From Bacteroidia bacterium (GTDB lineage Bacteria; Bacteroidota; Bacteroidia; Bacteroidales; Azobacteroidaceae): 6,477 nucleotides of DNA. A program made the position numbers and the translations under genes. Location of the stretch: contig BNTP01000121.1 in assembly GCA_025996695.1 (NCBI GenBank), positions 1 to 6,477 on the forward strand, in the 5' to 3' direction. The notes below the pieces were generated by a model that saw only the letters and a list, made by a program, of their open reading frames with translations, had not been told where the DNA came from and made no database searches. Every line of letters starts with the position of its first letter. The stretch's first letter is position 1. Below, one piece after another: positions 1 through 6,477 of this stretch.

Positions 1-118
1 AATCCTCGTTTTTGGGTAAAAATGGGGGCGAAAAATTCGGGGGTTGAGGGGATTTTCAAAGGTAGTGCTTGGGGCGGAAAAGGGAAAGTTTGGGGATCAG
101 CAAAAATCCCGAGCATCG
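1..118. other. G-rich intergenic stretch at window edge, no supported gene
   Basis: This stretch is strongly strand-biased: G runs of three to five occur at 14-16, 24-28, 39-43, 48-51, 71-74, 82-84 and 92-95, and C is scarce. Two frames are open to the left edge. Plus-strand frame 1 runs from base 1 to a TAG at 166-168 (55 codons, rich in Gly, Lys and Trp). A minus-strand frame starts at an ATG at 116-114 and runs off the edge (rich in Pro and Phe). Both compositions are what the base skew alone would produce and I recognise neither protein, so no CDS is called. The plus frame could still be the 3' end of an upstream gene. The G runs are mostly separated by long loops, so any G-quadruplex would be weak. 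Confidence 0.4.
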
Positions 119-355
119 AGAAGGTGAAAGGTGGAAGGTGGAAGCCCAAAGGGCTGACATCTTTGTAGCCGTGGCGCGTCAGCCCACGGTGGCAAGATCA
201 TACCGACGTGACCGGAGCTGCGTAGCTGCGATACGAAAATATCGCCGCTACGCGGCTCCGGGATTGTTATGCGCCTTGGTTTACCGTGGGCTGACGCGCC
301 ACGACTGCGAAGATTTCAGCCCGCGCGGGCTTTCACCTTTTACCTTCCACCTTTT
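119..355. repeat. 237-bp imperfect long inverted repeat (MITE- or REP-like element)
   Basis: The two arms pair across a centre near 236-237. The best segment is 170-190 against 283-303, 21 bp without mismatch. It continues outward through 151-168 against 305-322 with one mismatch and two G-T pairs. After a 1-nt shift, the purine-rich outer arm 121-143 pairs with the pyrimidine-rich 331-353, with only one mismatch but a few G-T pairs. The equal-length inner segments 191-211 and 262-282 have diverged. Each arm carries its own small palindrome at matching positions: 143-155 (AGCCC-AAA-GGGCT) and 318-331 (AGCCCGCGCGGGCT). No target-site duplication is evident at the ends. A 110-codon frame that reads through the element (69-401) has no plausible protein character. 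The structure fits a non-autonomous mobile or REP-like dispersed element; copy number cannot be judged from one window. Confidence 0.8.
212..261. repeat. Central hairpin of the long inverted repeat
   Basis: Bases 212-233 pair with 240-261 around a six-base loop, CGAAAA (234-239). The stem has 22 positions: 20 Watson-Crick pairs, one T-G pair (219/254) and one mismatch (227/246). It is GC-rich and would fold strongly in RNA or extruded DNA. No T run follows it, so it is not a typical intrinsic terminator. It forms the core of the larger 119-355 element and could be the nucleation point of a structured transcript. Confidence 0.8.
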
Positions 356-408
356 ACCGTCCACATTTCGTATCTTGATGCAAATTATTCCATTTTTTTA
401 GAACTATC

Positions 409-440
409 CTTGTCTAATTGAAAAATTATTGCTAATTTTG
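409..440 (+). promoter_or_regulatory. Putative Bacteroidota-type promoter for recN
   Basis: TAATTTTG at 433-440 matches the -7 consensus TAnnTTTG of the Bacteroidota primary sigma factor exactly. CTTG at 409-412 matches three of four bases of the -33 TTTG element, with a 20-bp spacer, which is within the known range. Transcription would then start at about 446-448, leaving a very short leader before the ATG at 455, compatible with the absence of a Shine-Dalgarno sequence. In AT-rich DNA such matches also arise by chance. Confidence 0.45.
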
Positions 441-453
441 TCAAAATTTTGAC
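440..453. promoter_or_regulatory. 14-bp perfect palindrome abutting the recN start
   Basis: GTCAAAATTTTGAC is perfectly self-complementary and ends one base before the recN ATG. It overlaps the last base of the putative -7 box and would cover the transcription start, a position suited to an operator. No regulator is encoded nearby and I do not recognise the site as a known box, so an operator role is inference from position and symmetry only. Confidence 0.35.
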
Positions 454-454
454 G

Positions 455-2119
455 ATGCTTAAAAGTCTGTTTATACAAAATTATGCCTTGATATCCAAGT
501 TGGACATGGATTTCACTAATGGGCTTTCCGTCATTACCGGTGAAACGGGTGCCGGAAAATCTATCATTATTGGGGCTTTGTCCTTGATTTTGGGGCAACG
601 TGCCGATACTAAATCCCTTAAACAAGGAGCTGAAAAATGTACCATCGAAGGCGTGTTTGACATCTCGTCCTACGATGAGTTGCAACCTTTTTTTGCTGAG
701 CGGGACTTGGACTATGACCCGCACAACTGCATCCTTCGACGGGAAATCTGGAACACCGGCAAGTCACGTGCGTTTATCAACGACACTCCGGTGGGCTTGA
801 ACGACCTGAAAACGCTCGGCGCATCCCTGATTGACATTCATTCACAACACGAAAATTTGTTGTTGGGCGACAATCGCTTTCAGTTACAGGTGCTGGACGT
901 GTTGGCAAATAATCTGCCGTTGCGTACGCAATATGCTGAAGCGTACAAAAATTTTGTGGCTATTCGGAAGCATTTGCAGGAATTGCAAGAAAAAGCGAAA
1001 GCAAACACCGACGAACAAGATTATCTGCGGTTTCAACATCAACAATTGGAGGATGCCCACTTGAAGTCCGGTGAGCAGGCCGAATTGGAGCGTGAACAAG
1101 AAACATTGTCGCATGTCGAAGAAATAAAAACAGGCTTGTTTGCTATCGACAATCGCCTCTCCGACGATAATCAGGGCGTAGTAATCGCTTTGAAAGAGGC
1201 TTTCAACACGTCTCAATCGCTGGAAAAAATTTATCCGGCGGCACAAGCCATTGCGGAACGGTTGCAAACGGCTTACCTCGATTTGAAAGATTTACAGACT
1301 GACCTCAGCAGTCAGCAAGAAAAGTTAGATCTCGACCCTGAACGCTTGCATTTGGTGAATGACCGTTTAGATTTGTTCTATTCGTTGCAAAAAAAGCATA
1401 AAGTGCAGTCGGTGGAAGAATTGATAGAATTGCACGGCACAATCGCAGCACAATTAGCAGAAATCGAAAATTATGATGAGGTTTTGTCCAAATTGCAGAG
1501 CGAATTGGATGCGGCTCAAAAAACGGTGATTGAGCTTGCCGATGCCCTTTCCGCAACACGCCGGCAAGCGGTAGCGTATTTAGAAAAACAGCTCGTGGAA
1601 AAAGTAGGCGTGCTGGGAATGCCTTACATGCAGTTTGCGTGTCAAATCGACAAAAAAACTTTCCCCGACACCACCGGCGGGGATGCTGTGTGCTTCCTGT
1701 TTTCTGCCAATAAAAATGTAGCCTTGAAACCGGTTGCACAAACAGCTTCCGGTGGCGAAATTTCCCGTTTGATGCTGGGTGTCAAGGCGTTGATTGCCGG
1801 AGCAACTGCTTTGCCAACCATCATTTTTGACGAAATCGACACGGGCATTTCGGGCGAAGTAGCGGATAAGATGGGACAAATCATGCATGGAATGGGCCGC
1901 GTGATGCAGGTGATTATGATTACGCACCTCCCGCAGATTGCCGCACAAGGCAATACGCACTATTTTGTTTACAAAGACGACGAAAAAGAAACGACAGAAA
2001 CAAATATCCGTCGCTTGTTGCCGGACGAACGAGTCAAAGAAATCGCACAGATGTTGAGCGGTTCTGAACTCACGGACGCCGCCATCGAAAATGCCAAACA
2101 ACTATTAAAAGGAAATTAA
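455..2119 (+). CDS. recN: DNA repair protein RecN
   Basis: RecN is a cytoplasmic SMC-like ATPase that acts early in recombinational repair of double-strand breaks and promotes RecA-dependent pairing. From the ATG at 455 the product is 554 residues, close to the usual 550-560. The N-terminal ATPase half opens with LFIQNYALI and has Walker A GETGAGKS at residues 29-36. The middle (about 150-370) is rich in Glu, Gln, Leu and Lys, as expected of the antiparallel coiled coil. The C-terminal half has the ABC signature SGGEISRLMLG from residue 432, Walker B IIFDEID with D459 and E460, the D-loop region TGISG, and the switch histidine H491 in ITHLPQIA. A TTG six bases upstream (449) is in frame, but ATG gives the standard RecN N-terminus. 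There is no Shine-Dalgarno sequence. The gene leads a tight three-gene run, with the next start 8 bp after its stop. No defect is seen. Confidence 0.97.
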   Translation: MLKSLFIQNYALISKLDMDFTNGLSVITGETGAGKSIIIGALSLILGQRADTKSLKQGAEKCTIEGVFDISSYDELQPFFAERDLDYDPHNCILRREIWNTGKSRAFINDTPVGLNDLKTLGASLIDIHSQHENLLLGDNRFQLQVLDVLANNLPLRTQYAEAYKNFVAIRKHLQELQEKAKANTDEQDYLRFQHQQLEDAHLKSGEQAELEREQETLSHVEEIKTGLFAIDNRLSDDNQGVVIALKEAFNTSQSLEKIYPAAQAIAERLQTAYLDLKDLQTDLSSQQEKLDLDPERLHLVNDRLDLFYSLQKKHKVQSVEELIELHGTIAAQLAEIENYDEVLSKLQSELDAAQKTVIELADALSATRRQAVAYLEKQLVEKVGVLGMPYMQFACQIDKKTFPDTTGGDAVCFLFSANKNVALKPVAQTASGGEISRLMLGVKALIAGATALPTIIFDEIDTGISGEVADKMGQIMHGMGRVMQVIMITHLPQIAAQGNTHYFVYKDDEKETTETNIRRLLPDERVKEIAQMLSGSELTDAAIENAKQLLKGN

Positions 2120-2127
2120 TTAGACTC

Positions 2128-4287
2128 ATGAAAACACACAAATTGTTATTTCTGCTTCTGCTGTGCACGATACCTGTTTTGGCGACCGCAACGCCGGTAG
2201 AAGATTTATTGAACCGCATTGGTGGGAAGGGTGCCTCTGACAAAATTGTCACTTCGGTGGCGACTGCAACCGATGGGAAAGACTATTTCACCATCACTTC
2301 CGAAGCCGGAAAACCCAAGATTGTTGGCAACAATTATCTCTCTGTGGCGACGGGGATTCACTGGTATTTGAAATACAATGCCCATATCATGTTGGCGTGG
2401 AACAACTTGACGACCGATTTAAGTGCTGTCACGTTGCCTGTGCCCACGACTTCGGAAACCCACAACACCGATCTGAAATACCGTTATTATCTGAATTACT
2501 GTACCTATTCCTATTCCATGGCTTTCTGGGACTGGGATCGCTGGCAAAAAGAAATCGACTGGATGGCGTTGCATGGCGTGAATATGCCGCTGGCTTTGAC
2601 CGGAACGGATGTCATTTGGTATAATGTGCTGACCAAAAATTTGGGTTATACCGCTGCGGAAGCAAATAATTTTGTTGCCGGATCGGGCTATCAGGCTTGG
2701 TTTTTGATGAATAATTTGGAGGCATGGGGCGGCCCTAATCCCGATAGTTGGTATGCCGGTCGCGAAACTTTACAAAAACAAATCGTGGCTCGCATGCGTG
2801 AATTGAATATGGAACCGGTTTTCCCGGGCTATTCGGGTATGGTGCCGAGCAATATCAAAACTAAATTGGGATGGAATGTTGCCGACCCTGGCAAGTGGTG
2901 TAATTTCCAACGTCCGGGATTTTTGCTGCCTTCCGACACGTGTTTCAACGAAATTGCACATTATTATTATGACGAAATGAAAAATCTTTATGGCACGTCA
3001 CACTACTATAGTATGGATCCTTTTCACGAAGGCGGAAACACGTCCGGCGTGGACATCAAAGCTGCTTACCAAGCCATTTACAAGGCCATGAAAGATTATT
3101 CGGGAGCGACTACCGCTCCACAATGGGTCATTCAAGCTTGGGGGAGCAATCCGTTGCAAGCAACTCTGGATGCGTTGGATCCCGGCACGCTGGTTATTTT
3201 GGACTTGTTTTCAGACGGGACGCCTCGATGGAGCAATAGCTACAAACAAAGTAACGGCAAAGCCCACGAATTTGTATATTGCATGCTGAACAATTTTGGC
3301 GGACGCACAGGATTGCATGGCCGTTTAGATAAAACAATTGATGGTTTTTATGACGCTAAATCGAAATTTCCGGCAACGATGTTGGGCATAGGCACCACGA
3401 TGGAAGGGATAGAAAACAATCCGGTGCTTTACGAGGCATTATACGAATTGCCATGGCGTGCTACAAAATTGCCGGCGTCGGACTGGATGAACGATTATGT
3501 GCAAGCGCGGTATGGCCGTTCAAATGATGCGGCCAAACAGGCTTGGCAATTGCTGCTGAGAAGTATTTATAACTGTGCAACAACGCAACAGGGAACATCC
3601 GAGTCGCTGCTGTGTGCCCGTCCTTCATTGACGGCCGATAAGGTATCAACCTGGTCAACAGCCAATATCTATTGGGACGTGAACGATGTGCGCGAGGCAG
3701 CGGTTTTGTTGCTGTCGCAAAGTGATGTCTTATCAGGCAGTAATTATGAATACGATGTGGTGGATGTGGTGCGTCAAGTGTTGTCAGACTATGCCAATGG
3801 CTTGTTGAAACAGATTGAAGCCGCCGGAACAACAGACAGCAAACGTTCTCGCAATGCTCTTTGTGACAAGTTTTTGCAAGTTATTTTGAGCCAAGATAAA
3901 TTGACAAGTACAATACCTGACTTTATGGCAGGCAAATGGATTAATGACGCACGTAATCTTGGTTCGACAACGGAAGAAAAGAATTTATACGAAAAGAATG
4001 CCCGTATGCTCATTACCACGTGGGGCGGTCGGCGACAAGCAAACGGTGGCGGATTGCACGACTATTCCAACCGTGAATGGGGCGGGCTGCTGAAAGATTA
4101 TTATTATCCGCGTTGGAAAAAATATTTTGATGCCTTGAAAGCAGGAACTTCTACGCCAACGAATGATGCGTTCTTCGATATGGAATGGGCGTGGGCAACT
4201 ACGCTAACCACGACTACTCCCTATCCCTATACCGCTCAAGGCGATCCGATAGCTGTGGCAAAAGAAGCATTGTCCTCAATAAATTAA
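2128..4287 (+). CDS. Secreted alpha-N-acetylglucosaminidase, GH89 family (NAGLU-like)
   Basis: GH89 enzymes remove terminal alpha-linked N-acetylglucosamine with retention of configuration; known substrates are heparan sulfate (human NAGLU) and alpha-1,4-GlcNAc-capped mucin glycans (gut bacteria). The 719-residue product has a signal peptide (KTHK, then a Leu-rich core; probable cleavage after ATA at 19-21). C13 is preceded by Leu, so a lipobox is unlikely. A small N-terminal domain spans about 22-117 and includes IHWYLKY. The catalytic barrel runs from about 118 (YRYYLNYCTYSYS, WDWDRW 134-139, EIDWMALHGVN) to about 440, including LVILDLF and CMLNNFGG (385-392). A helical domain fills the rest, with LLLRSIYNC. 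By comparison with the family, E301 in DPFHEGG is the likely acid/base and E426 in TTMEGIEN the likely nucleophile. It lies 8 bp after recN and 15 bp before glyA; there are no SusC/SusD genes or sulfatases here. The exact substrate cannot be read from sequence. Confidence 0.95.
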   Translation: MKTHKLLFLLLLCTIPVLATATPVEDLLNRIGGKGASDKIVTSVATATDGKDYFTITSEAGKPKIVGNNYLSVATGIHWYLKYNAHIMLAWNNLTTDLSAVTLPVPTTSETHNTDLKYRYYLNYCTYSYSMAFWDWDRWQKEIDWMALHGVNMPLALTGTDVIWYNVLTKNLGYTAAEANNFVAGSGYQAWFLMNNLEAWGGPNPDSWYAGRETLQKQIVARMRELNMEPVFPGYSGMVPSNIKTKLGWNVADPGKWCNFQRPGFLLPSDTCFNEIAHYYYDEMKNLYGTSHYYSMDPFHEGGNTSGVDIKAAYQAIYKAMKDYSGATTAPQWVIQAWGSNPLQATLDALDPGTLVILDLFSDGTPRWSNSYKQSNGKAHEFVYCMLNNFGGRTGLHGRLDKTIDGFYDAKSKFPATMLGIGTTMEGIENNPVLYEALYELPWRATKLPASDWMNDYVQARYGRSNDAAKQAWQLLLRSIYNCATTQQGTSESLLCARPSLTADKVSTWSTANIYWDVNDVREAAVLLLSQSDVLSGSNYEYDVVDVVRQVLSDYANGLLKQIEAAGTTDSKRSRNALCDKFLQVILSQDKLTSTIPDFMAGKWINDARNLGSTTEEKNLYEKNARMLITTWGGRRQANGGGLHDYSNREWGGLLKDYYYPRWKKYFDALKAGTSTPTNDAFFDMEWAWATTLTTTTPYPYTAQGDPIAVAKEALSSIN

Positions 4288-4302
4288 TGACACATACATA
4301 AT

Positions 4303-5583
4303 ATGAAGCGAGACGAAATTATTTTTAGATTGATTGACGACGAGAAACGACGCCAGATGAATGGCATCGAACTGATTGCGTCAGAGAATTTTGTGAGCGA
4401 TGAAGTGCGTGAAGCTGCAGGCTCGGTGTTGACCAACAAATACGCCGAAGGCTATCCGGGCAAACGCTATTATGGCGGCTGTCAGGTGGTGGACGAGGTG
4501 GAACAGCTGGCCATAGACCGCCTGAAGCAGATTTTCAAAGCCGAGTGGGCAAATGTGCAACCGCATTCGGGCGCACAGGCCAATATGGCGGTCTTCATGG
4601 CATGCCTCACTCCCGGTGATAAATTTCTCGGATTGAATTTATCGCACGGCGGGCACTTGAGTCACGGTTCGCCCGTGAATTTTTCAGGCTTGATTTACAA
4701 AGCGTTGGAATACAATGTGCAGGAATCGACCGGATTGGTTGATTACGCGCAGTTGGCAGAAGTGGCTCATCGCGAACGCCCGAAGTTGATTATCGGTGGC
4801 GCATCGGCCTATTCTCGTGAGTGGGATTACGCAAAAATTCGCCAAATTGCCGACGAAATCGGTGCCATTTTCATGGTGGATATGGCGCATCCAGCCGGGT
4901 TGATTGCTGCCGGACTGTTAAAAAATCCGGTGCAACACGCGCATATTGTCACGTCCACGACCCACAAAACCCTGCGAGGGCCGCGTGGTGGAATCATCCT
5001 GATGGGCAAAGATTTTCCGAACCCTTGGGGGAAAACGACTCCGAAAGGCGAAATCAAAATGATGTCGGCGTTGTTGGACTCCGCCGTGTTTCCGGGCACT
5101 CAGGGCGGACCATTGGAACACATCATCGCTGCCAAAGCGGTTGCGTTCAACGAGGCATTGCAACCCGAATACATCACTTACCAGACGCAGGTGAAGAAAA
5201 ATGCTGCTGCCATGGCAACCGCATTGTCAAATAAAGGTTATACCATTGTGTCCGGCGGAACAGACAATCACTTGATGTTGGTCGATTTGCGTTCAAAATT
5301 TCCCGACTTGACCGGAAAAGTGGCGGAATTGGCACTCGTGAAAGCCGACATCACCGCGAATAAAAACATGGTGCCGTTTGACAGCCGTTCGCCGTTCCAA
5401 ACGTCCGGTTTGCGCTTCGGAACGCCCGCCATCACGACGCGCGGACTGAAAGAAAATCAGATGTCAGACATTGTGGATTTGATTGACACCGTCTTGAATA
5501 ACGTCGAAGACTCCGCCGTCATCGAGAAGGTTGCCAAGCAAGTGAATGCGATGATGAAAGATTTTCCGTTGTTTGGGTGGTAA
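4303..5583 (+). CDS. glyA: Serine hydroxymethyltransferase
   Basis: GlyA is a cytoplasmic PLP enzyme that interconverts serine plus tetrahydrofolate with glycine plus 5,10-methylene-tetrahydrofolate, the main source of one-carbon units. The 426-residue product is complete. Visible family motifs are IELIASEN (22-29), [16 protein letters not shown] (44-59), [15 protein letters not shown], and VDMAHPAG with D193 and H196 (PLP ring contacts). [14 protein letters not shown] carries the Schiff-base lysine K222. [15 protein letters not shown] carries R371, equivalent to the E. coli carboxylate-binding R363. It is slightly longer than the E. coli enzyme because of an extra segment after [11 protein letters not shown] (about 233-255), as I would expect in Bacteroidota. 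The ATG lies 15 bp after the GH89 stop with no Shine-Dalgarno sequence and no clear promoter in the gap, so read-through from upstream is likely. A promoter inside the GH89 gene is possible. Confidence 0.98.
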   Translation: MKRDEIIFRLIDDEKRRQMNGIELIASENFVSDEVREAAGSVLTNKYAEGYPGKRYYGGCQVVDEVEQLAIDRLKQIFKAEWANVQPHSGAQANMAVFMACLTPGDKFLGLNLSHGGHLSHGSPVNFSGLIYKALEYNVQESTGLVDYAQLAEVAHRERPKLIIGGASAYSREWDYAKIRQIADEIGAIFMVDMAHPAGLIAAGLLKNPVQHAHIVTSTTHKTLRGPRGGIILMGKDFPNPWGKTTPKGEIKMMSALLDSAVFPGTQGGPLEHIIAAKAVAFNEALQPEYITYQTQVKKNAAAMATALSNKGYTIVSGGTDNHLMLVDLRSKFPDLTGKVAELALVKADITANKNMVPFDSRSPFQTSGLRFGTPAITTRGLKENQMSDIVDLIDTVLNNVEDSAVIEKVAKQVNAMMKDFPLFGW

Positions 5584-5604
5584 TTAGTGGCTGCCTCAAA
5601 AGCC

Positions 5605-6171
5605 TCATCCTTCCAAAAATGCTTTCACAATCTCTTTTCCGAGCGGCGTGAGAACCGACTCCGGATGGAATTGCACACCGTGCACATCGTAGGTGCGGTG
5701 TTGCAATGCCATGATTTGGCCGGCTTGGTCGATGGCGGTGATTTGCAATTCTTTGGGGAAATTTTTTCGGTCAACAATCCACGAATGGTAGCGACCTACT
5801 TCCAGAATTTCCGGCACGTTTTTGAAAATGCGGTCGGGTTCCGTAATCCCGATTTGGTTTGAAATGCCGTGATACACGTCTTCCAAATTAGTTAATTGTC
5901 CGCCAAACGCTTCTGCAATGGCTTGATGACCCAAACAAACACCCAAAATCGGCTTTGCAGGCGCAAATCGCTTGATGAGGGGCAGCAATAATCCGGCTTC
6001 CGAGGGGATTCCCGGACCGGGCGACAAAATGATTTTGTCAAATTTTGCGACTTCGTCCAATGTAATTTTATCGTTGCGATGCACTTCTATTTCCTTATAT
6101 CCCAGCTCTTTAACTAAATGAGCCAAATTGTAAGTGAAAGAGTCGTAATTATCAAATAACAATATTTTCAT
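5605..6171 (-). CDS. trpG: Anthranilate/aminodeoxychorismate synthase component II (glutamine amidotransferase)
   Basis: This class I glutamine amidotransferase hydrolyses glutamine and passes ammonia to a chorismate-using partner: TrpE for anthranilate (tryptophan) or PabB for aminodeoxychorismate (folate). The 188-residue product starts KILLFDNYDSFTYNL and has SPGPGIPSEAG (50-60, oxyanion region). Nucleophile C79 lies in GVCLGHQ, and H169 and E171 of the triad lie in FHPES. GRYHSW is the form I associate with Bacteroidota TrpG. Length and motifs are complete. No trpE, pabB or other trp gene is visible, so TrpG and PabA roles cannot be separated; in some bacteria one subunit serves both. It begins 3 bp after the stop of the S41 peptidase gene and is probably co-transcribed with it. 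Its stop faces the glyA stop 21 bp away, and no hairpin with a T run is seen between them. Confidence 0.93.
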   Translation of the reverse strand: MKILLFDNYDSFTYNLAHLVKELGYKEIEVHRNDKITLDEVAKFDKIILSPGPGIPSEAGLLLPLIKRFAPAKPILGVCLGHQAIAEAFGGQLTNLEDVYHGISNQIGITEPDRIFKNVPEILEVGRYHSWIVDRKNFPKELQITAIDQAGQIMALQHRTYDVHGVQFHPESVLTPLGKEIVKAFLEG

Positions 6172-6174
6172 ACT

Positions 6175-6477
6175 CTATTTATTTTGTGTTTGTTTGCGTT
6201 CGTTGAGTAATTTACGCGCTTCCTCAATCAAGGTGTCACGTTTTTTTTTCATATCCGCATCAGTCAGATTAACAAAAATATCGGGGTCGATACCGCTTTC
6301 AATATCGTCCATTTGAGCATTATACATCGGGCAAGCTGAGAAACGCACTCCCCAGCCGATGGGGATTTCGGACGAAAAAGGCAGTCCGGAACCGCCACCT
6401 GTGCGGTCGCCGAGCAATGTCACATTGGGCAACACCGACATGGCATTGACAAAATCGTTGGTGGCACTGTAACAGCG
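6175..6477 (-). CDS. S41-family serine peptidase, C-terminal part (cut by window edge)
   Basis: The frame is open to the right edge of the window; only the last 100 residues and a TAG stop are present. The visible part begins RCYSATNDFVNAM, where the serine (4th residue) sits where the S41 nucleophile is expected. LPNVTLLGDRTGGGSGLPFSSE follows, then GWGVRFSACPM and IESGIDPDIFVNLTDAD, which match the C-terminal end of S41 (tail-specific/tricorn-like) peptidases of Bacteroidota. Relatives are usually exported or lipid-anchored, but the N-terminus lies outside the window, so localisation is not shown. The tail after the catalytic domain is lysine- and glutamate-rich and probably helical. An internal ATG at 6441 is not the start, because the conserved serine region lies upstream of it. 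trpG follows after 3 bp. Confidence 0.88.
   Translation of the reverse strand, partial: RCYSATNDFVNAMSVLPNVTLLGDRTGGGSGLPFSSEIPIGWGVRFSACPMYNAQMDDIESGIDPDIFVNLTDADMKKKRDTLIEEARKLLNERKQTQNK

Noticed and set aside
356..400. Possible intrinsic terminator: the long inverted repeat followed by a run of seven T at 393-399.
   Set aside because: The T run lies about 38 bases beyond the end of the repeat, too far from the stem to act as a standard terminator.
69..401. A 110-codon plus-strand frame starting at TTG.
   Set aside because: It reads straight through both arms of the long inverted repeat, starts at a rare codon, is rich in Arg and Cys, and resembles no family I know. The repeat structure explains the sequence better.
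449..454. TTG at 449 as the start of recN.
   Set aside because: It would add only two residues, lies within the palindrome, and the ATG at 455 gives the usual RecN N-terminus.
1580..2101. A 173-codon minus-strand frame inside recN.
   Set aside because: It is an antisense shadow of the conserved ABC signature and Walker B region of recN, with a Phe- and Cys-rich composition and no recognisable motif.
5589..5604. Possible small hairpin GGC...GCC between glyA and trpG.
   Set aside because: The stem is only three base pairs and no T run follows on either strand.
5587..5862. A 91-codon plus-strand frame after glyA.
   Set aside because: It lies wholly opposite trpG, which has complete family motifs and catalytic residues.
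1..6477. CRISPR array, tRNA, rRNA, insertion sequence or defence system.
   Set aside because: I saw no regularly spaced repeats, no tRNA-like or rRNA-like segments, and no transposase or defence protein motifs in any frame.

Overview
The window looks like a piece of a Bacteroidales (Bacteroidota) chromosome. The signs are protein variants typical of that group (a RecN starting MLKSLFIQNYALI, a GlyA with an extra segment before the SAVFPG motif, a TrpG with GRYHSW), the absence of Shine-Dalgarno sequences before the starts, and a TAnnTTTG-type promoter element before the first gene. Base composition is moderate. I cannot name the species.

Layout: positions 1-118 are a G-rich, C-poor stretch with no gene I can support. 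Positions 119-355 form a 237-bp imperfect long inverted repeat with a strong central hairpin, probably a dispersed non-coding element. A Bacteroidota-type promoter and a 14-bp perfect palindrome (440-453) lie directly before recN. Three genes follow on the plus strand with gaps of only 8 and 15 bp: recN (DNA repair ATPase), a secreted GH89 alpha-N-acetylglucosaminidase, and glyA (serine hydroxymethyltransferase). They look like one transcription unit although their functions are unrelated. glyA converges on a minus-strand pair: the C-terminal end of an S41-family serine peptidase, cut by the right window edge, followed 3 bp later by trpG (the glutamine amidotransferase subunit of anthranilate or aminodeoxychorismate synthase). 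Only 21 bp separate the glyA and trpG stop codons, and no convincing terminator fits there.

The genes do not form an obvious single pathway. RecN works in double-strand-break repair. GH89 works outside the cytoplasm on glycans capped with alpha-linked N-acetylglucosamine. GlyA feeds one-carbon metabolism, and TrpG feeds tryptophan or folate synthesis. I see no new multi-gene system. The most notable item is the long inverted repeat upstream of recN, followed by the palindrome at the recN start and the placement of a secreted glycosidase between two housekeeping genes.
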